Origin: Micromonospora sonchi
Lineage (GTDB): Bacteria > Actinomycetota > Actinomycetes > Mycobacteriales > Micromonosporaceae
DNA length: 64,000 nucleotides
Assembly: GCF_014646235.1 (NCBI RefSeq)
Contig: NZ_BMNB01000022.1
Coordinates: forward strand, 41,268-105,267
Reading direction: 5' to 3'
A model generated the notes under the pieces. That model searched no databases. It saw nothing but the letters and a program-made list of their open reading frames with translations, and was not told the DNA's origin. A program made the translations under genes and the position numbers. Shown here in pieces: positions 34,248 through 42,768 of this stretch (the first letter of the stretch is position 1; the number at the start of each line of letters is the position of its first letter).

Positions 34248-35480
34248 TCAGCTTCCGGTGCAGGTGGCGGTGGCTCCGCTGCCGTTTCCGGTGCCCTGGA
34301 ACCCGAAACTGGTGCTCTGGCCCGCGGCCAGTCGCCCGTTGTAGCTCTGGTTCGACACGGTGATGGTGCCGCTGGCGCCGCTGTTGATGCCGTTCCACAG
34401 CGAGGTGACCGACGCCCCGCTGGGCAGGTTGAGGGTGACCCGCCAGCCGGTGAGCGCGCTGGATCCCGCGGTGACGTTGACGTTGGCGACGAATCCACCG
34501 TTCCACTGGTCCTGCACCGAATAGACCGCGGTGCAGGTGCGGGTCCCACCGGGCGGCGGGGTGGTGGGGGGTGGGGTGGTGGGTGGCGGGGTGGTCGGCG
34601 GGGGAGTGGTGGGGGGTGGGGTGGTCGGCGGGGGACCATCGAGCGTCAGGTTCTTCTGCTGGACGGTCCATTGGCTGCGGCACAGACCACAGTTGGCCCC
34701 GACGAAGTTGGCGCCGGCGGTGGTGTCGCCCTTCAGGCGCCACTTGAGGTAGAGCACTGCCACGCGGCCGAACTCGCCGCCGTTGGGCTGGTCGTAGGTG
34801 CCGCCATGCCCGACGTTCAGGTTGCCCATGAAGGCGGGCAGCCCGGCCGGCAGCTTGCCCCAATCGTCCATGGCGTTCGGGTAGGCGATGTCGCTGGGCC
34901 CGCCGATGAAGTACGCGATCGGCTTGGTCAGTCTCCTGAGCTGGTAGTCGTCGGCGTCGTTCAACAGGCCGCTGCTGAAGATGCCGGTCGTGGTGATGCG
35001 CGGGTCGTTGGAGACGGCGTAGGCCTCCAGACCTCCGCAGGAGAAGCCCGCGGCAGCAATCCTGGTCGTGTCGAGCTTGTTGTAGTACTTGCTGCCCTGC
35101 CGGGAGTTCTCCGCGACGGCCCAGTCGATGGACTGGGTGAGCATCTGGGAGGTGGTGGAGCCGGATCCGTTCGGGGCTCCGTTGGCGATGGCGAGGAAGC
35201 CGTGGGAGGCGATCTCGCGGAGGAAATTGCCCTGCGAGAGGCCGTTGGCCGAGCAGCCGCCGTTGCCCCACACGAAGATGGGGAGGCGTTCGGACGGGAG
35301 CGTCTGGGGCCGGAAGATGGTGTGATTGGCCAGGCTGGCCGAGGTCTCGTAGTCGGCGGGATAAGGACCGGAACCGCCGATCGCGGCACCGGCCGGTGTC
35401 ACGCCGACCGCCATGATCACGGCGGTGGCCGGGACGATAAGGGCCGCCAGCCCCGCGCAAAGCTTCGATGTCCTTCTCAT
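34248..35480 (-). CDS. Secreted alpha/beta hydrolase with C-terminal CBM2
   Basis: 410 residues from ATG 35480, which follows GGAGGGGTGC. A signal peptide (MRRTSKLCAGLAALIVPATA, cleaved near AGA-A) precedes an alpha/beta hydrolase domain (about residues 35-270) with nucleophile elbow AAGFSCGGLEAY and PIFVWGNGGC as oxyanion-hole region, similar to chlorogenate esterase or PHB-depolymerase-like enzymes. A linker of five PPPTT repeats (34553-34640 in DNA) leads to a CBM2 with YSVQDQWNGGFVANVNVTAG and WNGINSGASGTITVSN. The CBM2 binds cellulose or chitin, so the enzyme probably cleaves esters on plant polymers outside the cell. Confidence 0.88.
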   Translation of the reverse strand: MRRTSKLCAGLAALIVPATAVIMAVGVTPAGAAIGGSGPYPADYETSASLANHTIFRPQTLPSERLPIFVWGNGGCSANGLSQGNFLREIASHGFLAIANGAPNGSGSTTSQMLTQSIDWAVAENSRQGSKYYNKLDTTRIAAAGFSCGGLEAYAVSNDPRITTTGIFSSGLLNDADDYQLRRLTKPIAYFIGGPSDIAYPNAMDDWGKLPAGLPAFMGNLNVGHGGTYDQPNGGEFGRVAVLYLKWRLKGDTTAGANFVGANCGLCRSQWTVQQKNLTLDGPPPTTPPPTTPPPTTPPPTTPPPTTPPPGGTRTCTAVYSVQDQWNGGFVANVNVTAGSSALTGWRVTLNLPSGASVTSLWNGINSGASGTITVSNQSYNGRLAAGQSTSFGFQGTGNGSGATATCTGS

Positions 35481-35561
35481 GCACCCCTCCAGCGGATGTC
35501 GCGACGGCACTCCCTGCGGTGGCGGTGGCGGCAGGCGACCCGATGGGAGCTGTGTGCAGTT

Positions 35562-35590
35562 ACTATCACTGCCGTAGCGAAAAGTGTCAA
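35562..35590 (-). promoter_or_regulatory. Sigma70-type promoter of the CBM2 esterase gene
   Basis: On the minus strand TTGACA (35585-35590) is followed after 17 nt by GATAGT (35562-35567), a near-perfect housekeeping promoter about 80 nt before ATG 35480. The -10 region overlaps a small inverted repeat GCAGT/ACTGC, which could be an operator. Confidence 0.7.
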
Positions 35591-35621
35591 TGCGTTGCCC
35601 GGCTGGCGGACCAGGACGCCG

Positions 35622-36623
35622 TCAGCCGGTGCAGGGTGGGCCGGCGTGCTTTCCGCCGGTCGGCTCCGGTCGTACCGGATCCCGCGAGGCCTGGAAGTGT
35701 GTGATCCACGAGGCGGCGTCCGGCCAGTGCGGGGTCGCCACCTCAACGAAACGCGTCTGCGCGAGCGAGCCGAGCGCGGAGTGGATATCCAGGAAGGTGT
35801 CTCTGGCCTGCTGACGCGGCCAGGGCTGCGGCAGCAGATGGTGGGGCAGATCCGGGTCGATGTCCGGGAACTTCCGCCAGGAATCCATGGCGGAGGTTCG
35901 GGCCACCAGCGCCCTGGCCGCGTCCACCTCCCCGTTGCGGGCGGCCACCCGCAGCTCCGCGTACTGCTTTATGAACGTCGAGTAGGCAGCAGCGAGAGCG
36001 GTCAGGTCGTACGCGGCGGCCGGGCCGTGGGGGCCTGACTCCTCGTCGAACCGGACGTGCATGACCGACCACCGAGCACCCTCGACATGGCGCAGCAACT
36101 CGCTCAGCGCCGCCTTTACCGGCGCGGCGTCGGATCCCGGCCGGATCCACACGCTGTCGTACAGGCCCACGAAGCTCAGCGCGCTCAACGACCTGCGTAC
36201 CGCATGACGGGACGCCTGGCCGGAGCTCGGCATCGAGAAGGACGCCATCACCCATTCACCGGTCCATTCCGGCGGATGGGCGCCGAAGTTCAGAAAGTGC
36301 TGCATCCGGGAGCGATGCCTGGCGATCGCCTGAGGCGTGAGGTGATAGACCGGCGGTCGTCCGTTCCCCCGCCTCGCGATGAGACCACGCTTGATCAGCC
36401 GGGACAACGCGGCACGGGCACTGGGCTCGCTGACCCCGAACTCACGCAGAATCGCGATGACCGCCATCGACGGCAGATCGGCATCCGAGGAGTCGAGATA
36501 CTCGCCGAGCAGGGTCGTCAGCAGATGTTGCGGACTGGACCCGACCTGGGCCCGGGGAACTCGGACGTCGTCGGCGGGTTCATGGACGTTCACCTCACCA
36601 GATTGCCTCACCACCTGGCGCAC
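35622..36623 (-). CDS. PaaX family transcriptional regulator
   Basis: 333 residues. The N-terminal winged helix matches PaaX (SPQHLLTTLLGEYLD, AVIAILREFGVSEPSARAAL, SRLIKRGLIARRGNGRPPVY). The middle contains WTGEWVMASFSMP and VGLYDSVWIRPG and the C-terminal part FIKQYAELR and MDSWRKFPDIDPDLPHHLLP, all family landmarks. PaaX proteins repress phenylacetate catabolism by sensing phenylacetyl-CoA, but actinobacterial paralogues control other genes; no paa genes are near. A GTG at 36593 is a possible shorter start. The TnpB element lies directly upstream. Confidence 0.88.
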   Translation of the reverse strand: MRQVVRQSGEVNVHEPADDVRVPRAQVGSSPQHLLTTLLGEYLDSSDADLPSMAVIAILREFGVSEPSARAALSRLIKRGLIARRGNGRPPVYHLTPQAIARHRSRMQHFLNFGAHPPEWTGEWVMASFSMPSSGQASRHAVRRSLSALSFVGLYDSVWIRPGSDAAPVKAALSELLRHVEGARWSVMHVRFDEESGPHGPAAAYDLTALAAAYSTFIKQYAELRVAARNGEVDAARALVARTSAMDSWRKFPDIDPDLPHHLLPQPWPRQQARDTFLDIHSALGSLAQTRFVEVATPHWPDAASWITHFQASRDPVRPEPTGGKHAGPPCTG

Positions 36624-36690
36624 GGGCGTTCTGGGGCGGATGGTGGACTACGGTGTGTGCGGCATGGCCGTTCGAGGAGTCCGTTACCTT

Positions 36691-38070
36691 TCAGTACGCT
36701 CCAGTGAGCACGTGATCGGTAGTCCTACCTTGCGGTGGGACGGTCCCGGTCTGATCGGCGGTCGCCGTGCCGGGTTGACGCTTCGTAGCCACCTGCCTGC
36801 CGGGGCGGGTCTTATGGTCGGCTCCACGTCCGGTCACCGGGCCACTCCCGGCGGTGTCCATCTCGGTCGCGAGTGCGACGAGGTTGCGTGCGGCGTTGAT
36901 GTCGCGGTCGAGGTTCATGCCGCAGGTGGTGCAGGTGTAGGTGCGTTCGGACAGGGCGAGTTTGGTTTTCACCGCGCCGCAGCCTGAGCAGGTTTTCGAT
37001 GACGGGTACCAGCGGTCGGCTATGAGGAGTCGGCCGCCGTTCCATTGCGTTTTGTACGCCAGTTGGCGGCGTAGCTCGCCGAAGCTGGCGTCGGTGATGT
37101 GTCGGGCCAGTCTGCGGTTGCGCAGCATCCCGGCGACGTTCAGGTCTTCGACCACGATCGTGGCGTGCTCGCGGGTGAGGCGGGTGGTGAGTTTGTGTAG
37201 GCCGTCACGACGCAGATTGCTCACGCGGGCATGCGCGCGGGTCAGGCGCAGGGATGCGCGTCGCCAGCGGTTCGATGGACGTTGCCGGGTACGCCGGTCG
37301 GGGCCGGTCTTGCGGGACAGTGCCCGTCCGAGACGCCGCAGCCGGGTCTTCGCGGCGTCAAGGTGGCGTGGGTTGTCGACCAGTTCACCGGTGGACAGCA
37401 CCGCCAGGTGCGTGATGCCGACGTCCACTCCCACCACCGACGTGGGGCGGGCGGGTCGGCGTTCGGCGCGGTCAACCTCGACGCAGAACGCCACATGCCA
37501 CCGGCCGCCGTCACGACGCACTGTGGCGGACATGATCCGGGCGGTGCCGTTGTCGAGGCGGCGTGCCAGCTTGCGCGCCGATTCGTGGAGCTTCAACCGG
37601 CCCAGCCGGGGCAGCACCACATGCTTACGGTCCGGCTCCACCCGGATCGTTCCGGTGGTGAACCGCACACTCGGCACGCTACGCCGGCGGGACTTGAACC
37701 GAGGAAACCCGACCGGCCGGCCAGCCCGTTTCCCGGTGCGGGAGTCGGACCAGTTCTTCAGTGCGCGGGCGAGAGCATCCAGGCCGGTGTTGAACGCCTC
37801 CTTTGAGCACTCCCGCCACCACGGCGCGACCTGCTCCTTGTGGGCGTTCCACGCCTTACGCAGCGCGGGCAGCGACCAGCCGATCGCGGGCGTCAGATCG
37901 GCCTCGGCGACCCCGTAGGTGCGTTCGGCCGCACGCTGGTTCATCACCGCCACCACCCGGGCCAGCGCCCAGTTATGCGCAACCCGAGCCGCCCCGGCAT
38001 GGGCCAACACCGCCCGCTCCTGCGCCGGCGTGAGGTCCAACGCGTACCGATACGCCTGAATCGCCTTCAC
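36691..38070 (-). CDS. tnpB: TnpB (RNA-guided nuclease) of an IS607-type element
   Basis: 459 residues. The N-terminal WED/REC-like part starts AYRYALDLTPAQERAVLAHA and contains GFPRFKSRRR. The RuvC-like nuclease is intact: D216 in VGVDVGI, E309 in VVEDLN, D390 in DRDINAARN. The zinc finger has C361, C364, C380 and C383. TnpB uses a guide RNA from the element's right end to cut donor-joint DNA and keep the element in the genome; the RNA should overlap the 3' end and run into 36624-36690. GTG 38070 overlaps the TnpA stop. The long Arg/Lys/Thr-rich tail after residue 400 is partly part of the guide-RNA-coding region. Confidence 0.92.
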   Translation of the reverse strand: MKAIQAYRYALDLTPAQERAVLAHAGAARVAHNWALARVVAVMNQRAAERTYGVAEADLTPAIGWSLPALRKAWNAHKEQVAPWWRECSKEAFNTGLDALARALKNWSDSRTGKRAGRPVGFPRFKSRRRSVPSVRFTTGTIRVEPDRKHVVLPRLGRLKLHESARKLARRLDNGTARIMSATVRRDGGRWHVAFCVEVDRAERRPARPTSVVGVDVGITHLAVLSTGELVDNPRHLDAAKTRLRRLGRALSRKTGPDRRTRQRPSNRWRRASLRLTRAHARVSNLRRDGLHKLTTRLTREHATIVVEDLNVAGMLRNRRLARHITDASFGELRRQLAYKTQWNGGRLLIADRWYPSSKTCSGCGAVKTKLALSERTYTCTTCGMNLDRDINAARNLVALATEMDTAGSGPVTGRGADHKTRPGRQVATKRQPGTATADQTGTVPPQGRTTDHVLTGAY

Positions 38071-38516
38071 GCCGCGTCATCCCCGCAGGCGACCTCAACC
38101 GCCGGACGAGCGCGGTCCGCAGCGGCACGTCGGCCGTACCGGCGGGCACACAACGACGTCAACGTCTCGGTCACGTCCCGCACAAGGTCGTTATCGACCC
38201 CGGCAGGATCGACCACCAGCAGCCGACGACCCTGCGCGGACAACGCGGCCTCAACATACTCGGCACCGAAACAGGCGAACCGATCGCGATGCTCGACCAC
38301 GATCGTGCCCACCGCCGGATCGCATAACAGGGCGAGGAACTTCTCACGGTGCCCGTTGAACGCGGACCCGACCTCGGTCGAGCAGGCTAGCGGCTCTCCG
38401 ACCATGATGAGCCGCCCGGGAGGATACGTGGGAACGGGAAGCTTCCCAGCCGCGTACTGCCGCCGCGCGGTCACATACGCGACGCCCTGAGAAGCCGCCC
38501 ATTCCTTCAAGTTCAC
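38067..38516 (-). pseudogene. tnpA: IS607-type serine recombinase TnpA with catalytic deletion
   Basis: 149 residues remain from GTG 38516. The MerR-like DNA-binding N-terminus is present (NLKEWAASQGVAYVTARRQY, LPVPTYPPGRLIMVG), and so is the later catalytic-domain part (GSAFNGHREKF, GTIVVEHRDRF, FGAEYVEAAL, SLCARRYGRR). Between residues about 39 and 48 the segment that should hold the nucleophile serine (YARVSSxxQ) and its following helix, around 50 residues, is missing without loss of frame. The protein therefore cannot catalyse strand exchange. It overlaps tnpB in the usual way for the family. Confidence 0.8.
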
Positions 38517-38702
38517 CCGACCACCCTGCACCCCACAGAGCGCTAAACAACGCTGACACGCCAGCAGCAGACACCCCTCGTACGCCCCGCAAGCCCCGCC
38601 CATGACCCGGGCGTCATCCATGCTCGCGCCGTCCACCCCTGCCGCAGGGGAAGGGCGTCCCGGCGGCCGTTGACACGGCCGTCGGGACGCCCTCATGACG
38701 GT

Positions 38703-39203
38703 TCAGTTGTCGGAGAACCGCCAGAGTGAGTTCGCAATAAATTGATTTCTGTTGGCGAAGTAGCCGCCAGCAACCCATTTGGTACCCGACTCGGTCCAGT
38801 TGAAGTTGCACTTGGCCCAGGTGCCGTATCCATAGGGGTTGCGGCAGAACCGGTTCCGGATGTCGCCGTTTCCGCCACTGATCTCCGCGACCGCCGCGTG
38901 CCCGTCGGCTTGGCCGTCCCTGACGTAGACGTAGTCACCGTCGTACTTGACGCAGACCTGCGTGTAGTGCGACGTGGCGTTCGCCGTCATGCACTGGCCT
39001 TCCACCAGTCCGGCTTGGACACCGGTCTGGCAACTTGCGTAGCTGACCTCGCAGATGTTGGCGTAATTCTCGCTGGCCATGGCCGGCGACGGCGCGGCAA
39101 GCACCACGACCGCTGCTGTCAGGAGAGCGAGGACACCGCCGACCGCGCGCCGAGATCGCGAAAGCCCCTGCAGGAATGTCGTCATGTGTTTCAAGAACTG
39201 CAT
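38703..39203 (-). CDS. Small secreted hypothetical protein
   Basis: 166 residues. A clear signal peptide (RRAVGGVLALLTAAVVVLAA, cleavage near AMA-S) is followed by a mature part of about 120 residues with six cysteines (ICEVSYASCQ, GQCMTA, VCVKYDG, RFCRNPYG, AKCNFNW), suggesting disulfides. Start ATG 39203 follows AGGAAAGG; ATG 39185 is an alternative. It lies in tandem with another small exported protein, 38 nt away, so they are likely co-transcribed. No family recognised. Confidence 0.7.
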   Translation of the reverse strand: MQFLKHMTTFLQGLSRSRRAVGGVLALLTAAVVVLAAPSPAMASENYANICEVSYASCQTGVQAGLVEGQCMTANATSHYTQVCVKYDGDYVYVRDGQADGHAAVAEISGGNGDIRNRFCRNPYGYGTWAKCNFNWTESGTKWVAGGYFANRNQFIANSLWRFSDN

Positions 39204-39241
39204 CCTTTCCTATTTTTCAGCATTGGCATCTGCCGCTGGCG

Positions 39242-39706
39242 TCAGCAGCCCTGGGTGAGGCTGTCCACGATGTAGACCTTGAAGTCCCACACGATCCAAC
39301 CCTTCGCCGAAACGCATTTGTTGGCGGTGCCGGTGACGCCGACCGGTCCGGCGTAGTAGGAGTAGGAGCCCTCGTCCGGGTTGGAGAGCACATCGAAGTC
39401 ACAGGTGCGGCCCTCGCCCGAGCGCTGGGCGCAGCGCGCGATGTGGACGCCGGTCAGCGCCGACTTCCCGTAGGAGACGCCGCGGTGGTAGAAGCAGGCG
39501 CTGTTGGTGCCACCGTTGCTGGAGTTGTAGTAGATGATCAGCTCTCCGATGGGACTGCCGCTGCGCGAGACCGTCTTGCTGTACGTGACGGTGCCCGAGC
39601 AGGAGGTCGCAGCCTGCGCGGGTGCGGCGGCGATCAGCCCCGTGGCGGCCAGGGTGACCAGGCCGACGGCCAGCACGCCGGCACGACGGAGGGTACGACG
39701 AATCAT
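39242..39706 (-). CDS. Small secreted hypothetical protein
   Basis: 154 residues with a signal peptide (RRTLRRAGVLAVGLVTLAA, cleavage near AQA-A). The mature part is beta-rich with cysteines at CSGTVTYS, ACFYHRG, ARCAQRSG, CDFDVL, NKCVSA and a terminal Cys. It resembles small exported beta-sandwich proteins of actinomycetes, but no named family fits. First gene of a two-gene unit with 38703-39203. Confidence 0.7.
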   Translation of the reverse strand: MIRRTLRRAGVLAVGLVTLAATGLIAAAPAQAATSCSGTVTYSKTVSRSGSPIGELIIYYNSSNGGTNSACFYHRGVSYGKSALTGVHIARCAQRSGEGRTCDFDVLSNPDEGSYSYYAGPVGVTGTANKCVSAKGWIVWDFKVYIVDSLTQGC

Positions 39707-39900
39707 TCAGCACTCCCTGGGTCAGACGTCCGATCTGGACCGGGGGACCGTATCGGCGAGGGGTGAAAGAGCACTGAAATGCCGCTGATGGCGGTATCCG
39801 TGACCGGACCGTCGCTTGCCGGCGATCATGCCGACGCCCACCGGATCGGACCGTCGTCTCTGGACAGTAAGCTGCGCGGGAACCTGCACGGGGGCGGTGA

Positions 39901-42708
39901 GTGGTGGACGGTGTCGAGTTCCGGATGCTGGGACCGGTCGGTGTGTGGCACCACGGCGAGCGGCTGTGTCCGACAAATGCCCAGCAACGCACGATCCTGG
40001 CGATGCTCCTGTTGACCCCGGCCCACGTCGTCACCCTCGCCCAGCTGGTCACCGCCCTGTGGGGCGACTGCCCGCCGGCGTCGGCGCGCAATGCCATTCA
40101 GGGGCACGTGTCCCGGCTCCGCCGGCTCCTCGACGGAATCCCGGGGGCCGAGCTGGTGACGGCGGGGCCGGGCTACCGGCTGAACGTGCCGCCTGAGTCG
40201 GTGGACGTGCACCGGTTCCGACGACTGGTGGAGCGGGCACAGGCCGCTGAGGTTCCGCTCGACGAGCTGCTGCGTACCGCCGTGGATTTGTGGCGTGGTC
40301 CCGCCTTCGCCGACGTCGCCGGTGAGTGGCTGGCGGCGACCGCCGGGCCGGCGCTCGAGCAGGAGCGGCTCGCCGCCGTCGAGGAGCTGTCCCGGGCCGA
40401 GCTGAGCGCGGGGCATACCGGCGCCGCCATCGGCCGGCTGGCCGGTGTGGTCGCCGAGCATCCGACGCGGGAGAACGCGGTCGCGCTGCTGATGACCGGG
40501 CTGCACCGCGCGGGCCGGCGCACCGAGGCCCTGGACGTGTTCCGGGCGGCCCGGCTCCGGCTGACCCGGGATCTCGGCATCGAGCCGAGCGACGAGCTGC
40601 AGCGGATCCACCGCGCGGTACTGACGGACCATGCTCCTCCTGCGGCGCCGCCCGCCCCGACCGGTCCCCGTGCCCGTCAGCTGCCCGCCGACGTGCCGTA
40701 CTTCACCGGCCGTACCGCCGAGCTTGCCGCGCTCGACGGGTTGCTCAGGTGGCGGCACGCCGGTGTCGCGGTCGCCGTGGTCAGTGGCGCCCCGGGGGCG
40801 GGCAAGACGGCGCTCACCGTGCACTGGGCCCACCGGGTCGCCGACCGCTTCCCGGACGGGCAGCTGTTCGTGAACCTGCGCGGCTTCGACACCACGGGCG
40901 CCGCCATGGACCCGGCCGACGCGCTACGCCGGCTGTTGGCCGGGCTGGGCGTGCCGGCGAGCCAACTTCCGGCGGCGCTGGACGAGCAGTCGGCCCTCTT
41001 CCGTACGGTGGTCGCGCAGCGCCGAGTCCTGATCGTGCTGGACAACGCGCGGGACGCCGCACAGATCCGCCCGCTGTTGCCCGGAGCTTCGGGGAGCCTC
41101 GTCGTGGTGAACAGCCGCGACCAGCTGACCGGACTGGTGGCCGGACATGGTGCGACCCCGCTCGCGCTCGGCCGCCCGTCCGCGTCGGAGGCGCGGGAAT
41201 TCCTGGCCAAGCGGCTCGGCAGTGAGCGGGTCGCCCGCGAACCGCAGGCGAGCGCGGACATCGTCGAATCGTGTGGCCGACTGCCGCTGGCGCTGGCCGT
41301 GGTCGCCGCGCGCGCCGTCACCAATCCCCGGCTGCCGCTGGCGGCGCTCGCGGCCGAGTTGCGGGAGAGCCGCGACCGCCTCGACGCCCTGGCCAACGGT
41401 GACTCCGCCACCGACGTGCGGACCGTGTTCTCCTGGTCCTACCGGGCACTCGGTGCGGAGGCCGCCCGGGTGTTCCGGCGGCTCGGCCTGCATGTCGGTC
41501 CCGACCTCGGCCTGTCCGCGGCGGCCAACCTCACGGGGCTGCCCGTGGCGCGGACGCGGGCACTCATCGGTGAGCTGATCCGGGCACACCTGATCGAGGA
41601 ACCTGTTCCGGGCCGCTACGTGTTCCACGACCTGCTCCGGGCGTACGCGGAGGAACTGGCACGGGACGTCGAGTCGGCGGCGGACCGCCACCGAACGCTG
41701 CGCCGGCTTCTCGACCACTACCTGCACAGCGCCCGGCTCGCCGACGCGCTCGTGGAGCCGCACCGGGCGCCGATCCGGTTCGAGGCGTGCGCCGACGAGG
41801 TGCACGTCGACGAGCCGACGGACCGGAAGGAGGCTCAGGCGTGGTTCACCACCGAGCGCGCGGTCGTGCTGGCCGCGGTCGACCGGGCCGCGGCTGAGGG
41901 CTTCGCCGCGCACGCCTGGCAGCTGGCCTGGGCGATCAAACCGTGGCTGAGCCGGCAGTGGCACCGCCACGACCAGGTGCGGGCGCAGCGGACCGCGGTG
42001 GCGATGGCGACGAAGGCCGGGGACACCGCGGCGCAGGCGGTGGCACACCGGTATCTGGCCGATGGCTTCGACCGGCTCGGCCAGCACGGCGACGCCGAAG
42101 TCGACTACCAGCGGGCGCTCGACCTGTACCGGACCGTCGAGGACCGGATCGGGCAGGCACACGTCGAACTGGACGTCGCCCGGATGCTCGACCGGCAGCA
42201 GCGCCACCGGGACGCGGTGCACCACCTGGAACGCGCCCTGGTCCTGTTCCGCGCGGAGGGCCACGGCGTCGGAGAGGCCCGCACCCTCGCCGCGCTGGGT
42301 TGGGAACACGCCCAACTCGGCCAGTACGACGAGGCGCTGGAGCACTGCCGGGCCGCGCTGGCGCTGCTCCAGGCGAGTGCGGACCGCCACGGCGAGGCAG
42401 CCGGCTGGGACAGCGTGGCCTACATCCACCATCAGCGCGGCGAGTACCCGCTCGCCATCCAGTGCTACGAGCGCAGCCTCGAGATGTTGCAGGAGTGCGG
42501 CGACCGGATGGGCTCGGCGCGTTCCCTGATCTGCCTCGGGGAGAGCCGCCTCGCCGCCGGTGAGACGGCCGGGTGCCGGCGGGAGTGGCAGCGGGCGATG
42601 ACCCTGCTGACCGACCTGGACGACGCTGCGGCCGCGGAGCTGACCGAACGGCTGCGCCTGCTGCCGGCCGCGCCGCCCGGTGCCGACCAGCGGCCCGGGC
42701 CGGGATGA
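39901..42708 (+). CDS. AfsR/SARP-type regulator (BTAD, NB-ARC ATPase, TPR)
   Basis: 935 residues from GTG 39901. Residues 1-95 are an OmpR-type DNA-binding domain (FRMLGPVGVWHHGERLCPTN, RNAIQGHVSRLRRLLDG). The bacterial transcriptional activation domain runs to about 245 (ALDVFRAARLRLTRDLGIEP). An NB-ARC ATPase follows with Walker A SGAPGAGKTAL around residue 297 and RVLIVLDNARD as Walker B. The C-terminal third is a TPR array (HRYLADGFDRLGQHGDAEVD, AALGWEHAQLGQYDEALEH). Such regulators activate secondary metabolism or secretion genes; no biosynthetic cluster is in the window, and the nearest large candidate target is the convergent metallopeptidase-like gene. Confidence 0.9.
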   Translation: MVDGVEFRMLGPVGVWHHGERLCPTNAQQRTILAMLLLTPAHVVTLAQLVTALWGDCPPASARNAIQGHVSRLRRLLDGIPGAELVTAGPGYRLNVPPESVDVHRFRRLVERAQAAEVPLDELLRTAVDLWRGPAFADVAGEWLAATAGPALEQERLAAVEELSRAELSAGHTGAAIGRLAGVVAEHPTRENAVALLMTGLHRAGRRTEALDVFRAARLRLTRDLGIEPSDELQRIHRAVLTDHAPPAAPPAPTGPRARQLPADVPYFTGRTAELAALDGLLRWRHAGVAVAVVSGAPGAGKTALTVHWAHRVADRFPDGQLFVNLRGFDTTGAAMDPADALRRLLAGLGVPASQLPAALDEQSALFRTVVAQRRVLIVLDNARDAAQIRPLLPGASGSLVVVNSRDQLTGLVAGHGATPLALGRPSASEAREFLAKRLGSERVAREPQASADIVESCGRLPLALAVVAARAVTNPRLPLAALAAELRESRDRLDALANGDSATDVRTVFSWSYRALGAEAARVFRRLGLHVGPDLGLSAAANLTGLPVARTRALIGELIRAHLIEEPVPGRYVFHDLLRAYAEELARDVESAADRHRTLRRLLDHYLHSARLADALVEPHRAPIRFEACADEVHVDEPTDRKEAQAWFTTERAVVLAAVDRAAAEGFAAHAWQLAWAIKPWLSRQWHRHDQVRAQRTAVAMATKAGDTAAQAVAHRYLADGFDRLGQHGDAEVDYQRALDLYRTVEDRIGQAHVELDVARMLDRQQRHRDAVHHLERALVLFRAEGHGVGEARTLAALGWEHAQLGQYDEALEHCRAALALLQASADRHGEAAGWDSVAYIHHQRGEYPLAIQCYERSLEMLQECGDRMGSARSLICLGESRLAAGETAGCRREWQRAMTLLTDLDDAAAAELTERLRLLPAAPPGADQRPGPG

Positions 42709-42725
42709 CCCAACGGGTCGATGTC

Positions 42726-42764
42726 CCGGTGGGGTGGTGCCGGGCTGCGGCACCACCCCACCGG
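42726..42764. terminator. Strong bidirectional terminator hairpin
   Basis: Perfect 16-bp stem: 42726-42741 (CCGGTGGGGTGGTGCC) with 42749-42764, 7-nt loop. It lies between the convergent AfsR-like gene (ending 42708) and the gluzincin-propeller gene (ending 42769). Confidence 0.85.
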
Positions 42765-42768
42765 CCCG

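Noticed and set aside
34553..34640. Short tandem repeats as a CRISPR array
   Set aside because: The units are in frame and encode the PPPTT linker of the CBM2 esterase; there are no spacers.
38703..39706. Two small exported proteins as bacteriocin with immunity partner
   Set aside because: Both have signal peptides and no immunity-like or transporter gene is adjacent.
39901..42708. SARP-type regulator as sign of an antibiotic biosynthesis cluster
   Set aside because: No polyketide, peptide, terpene or RiPP core genes occur anywhere in the window.
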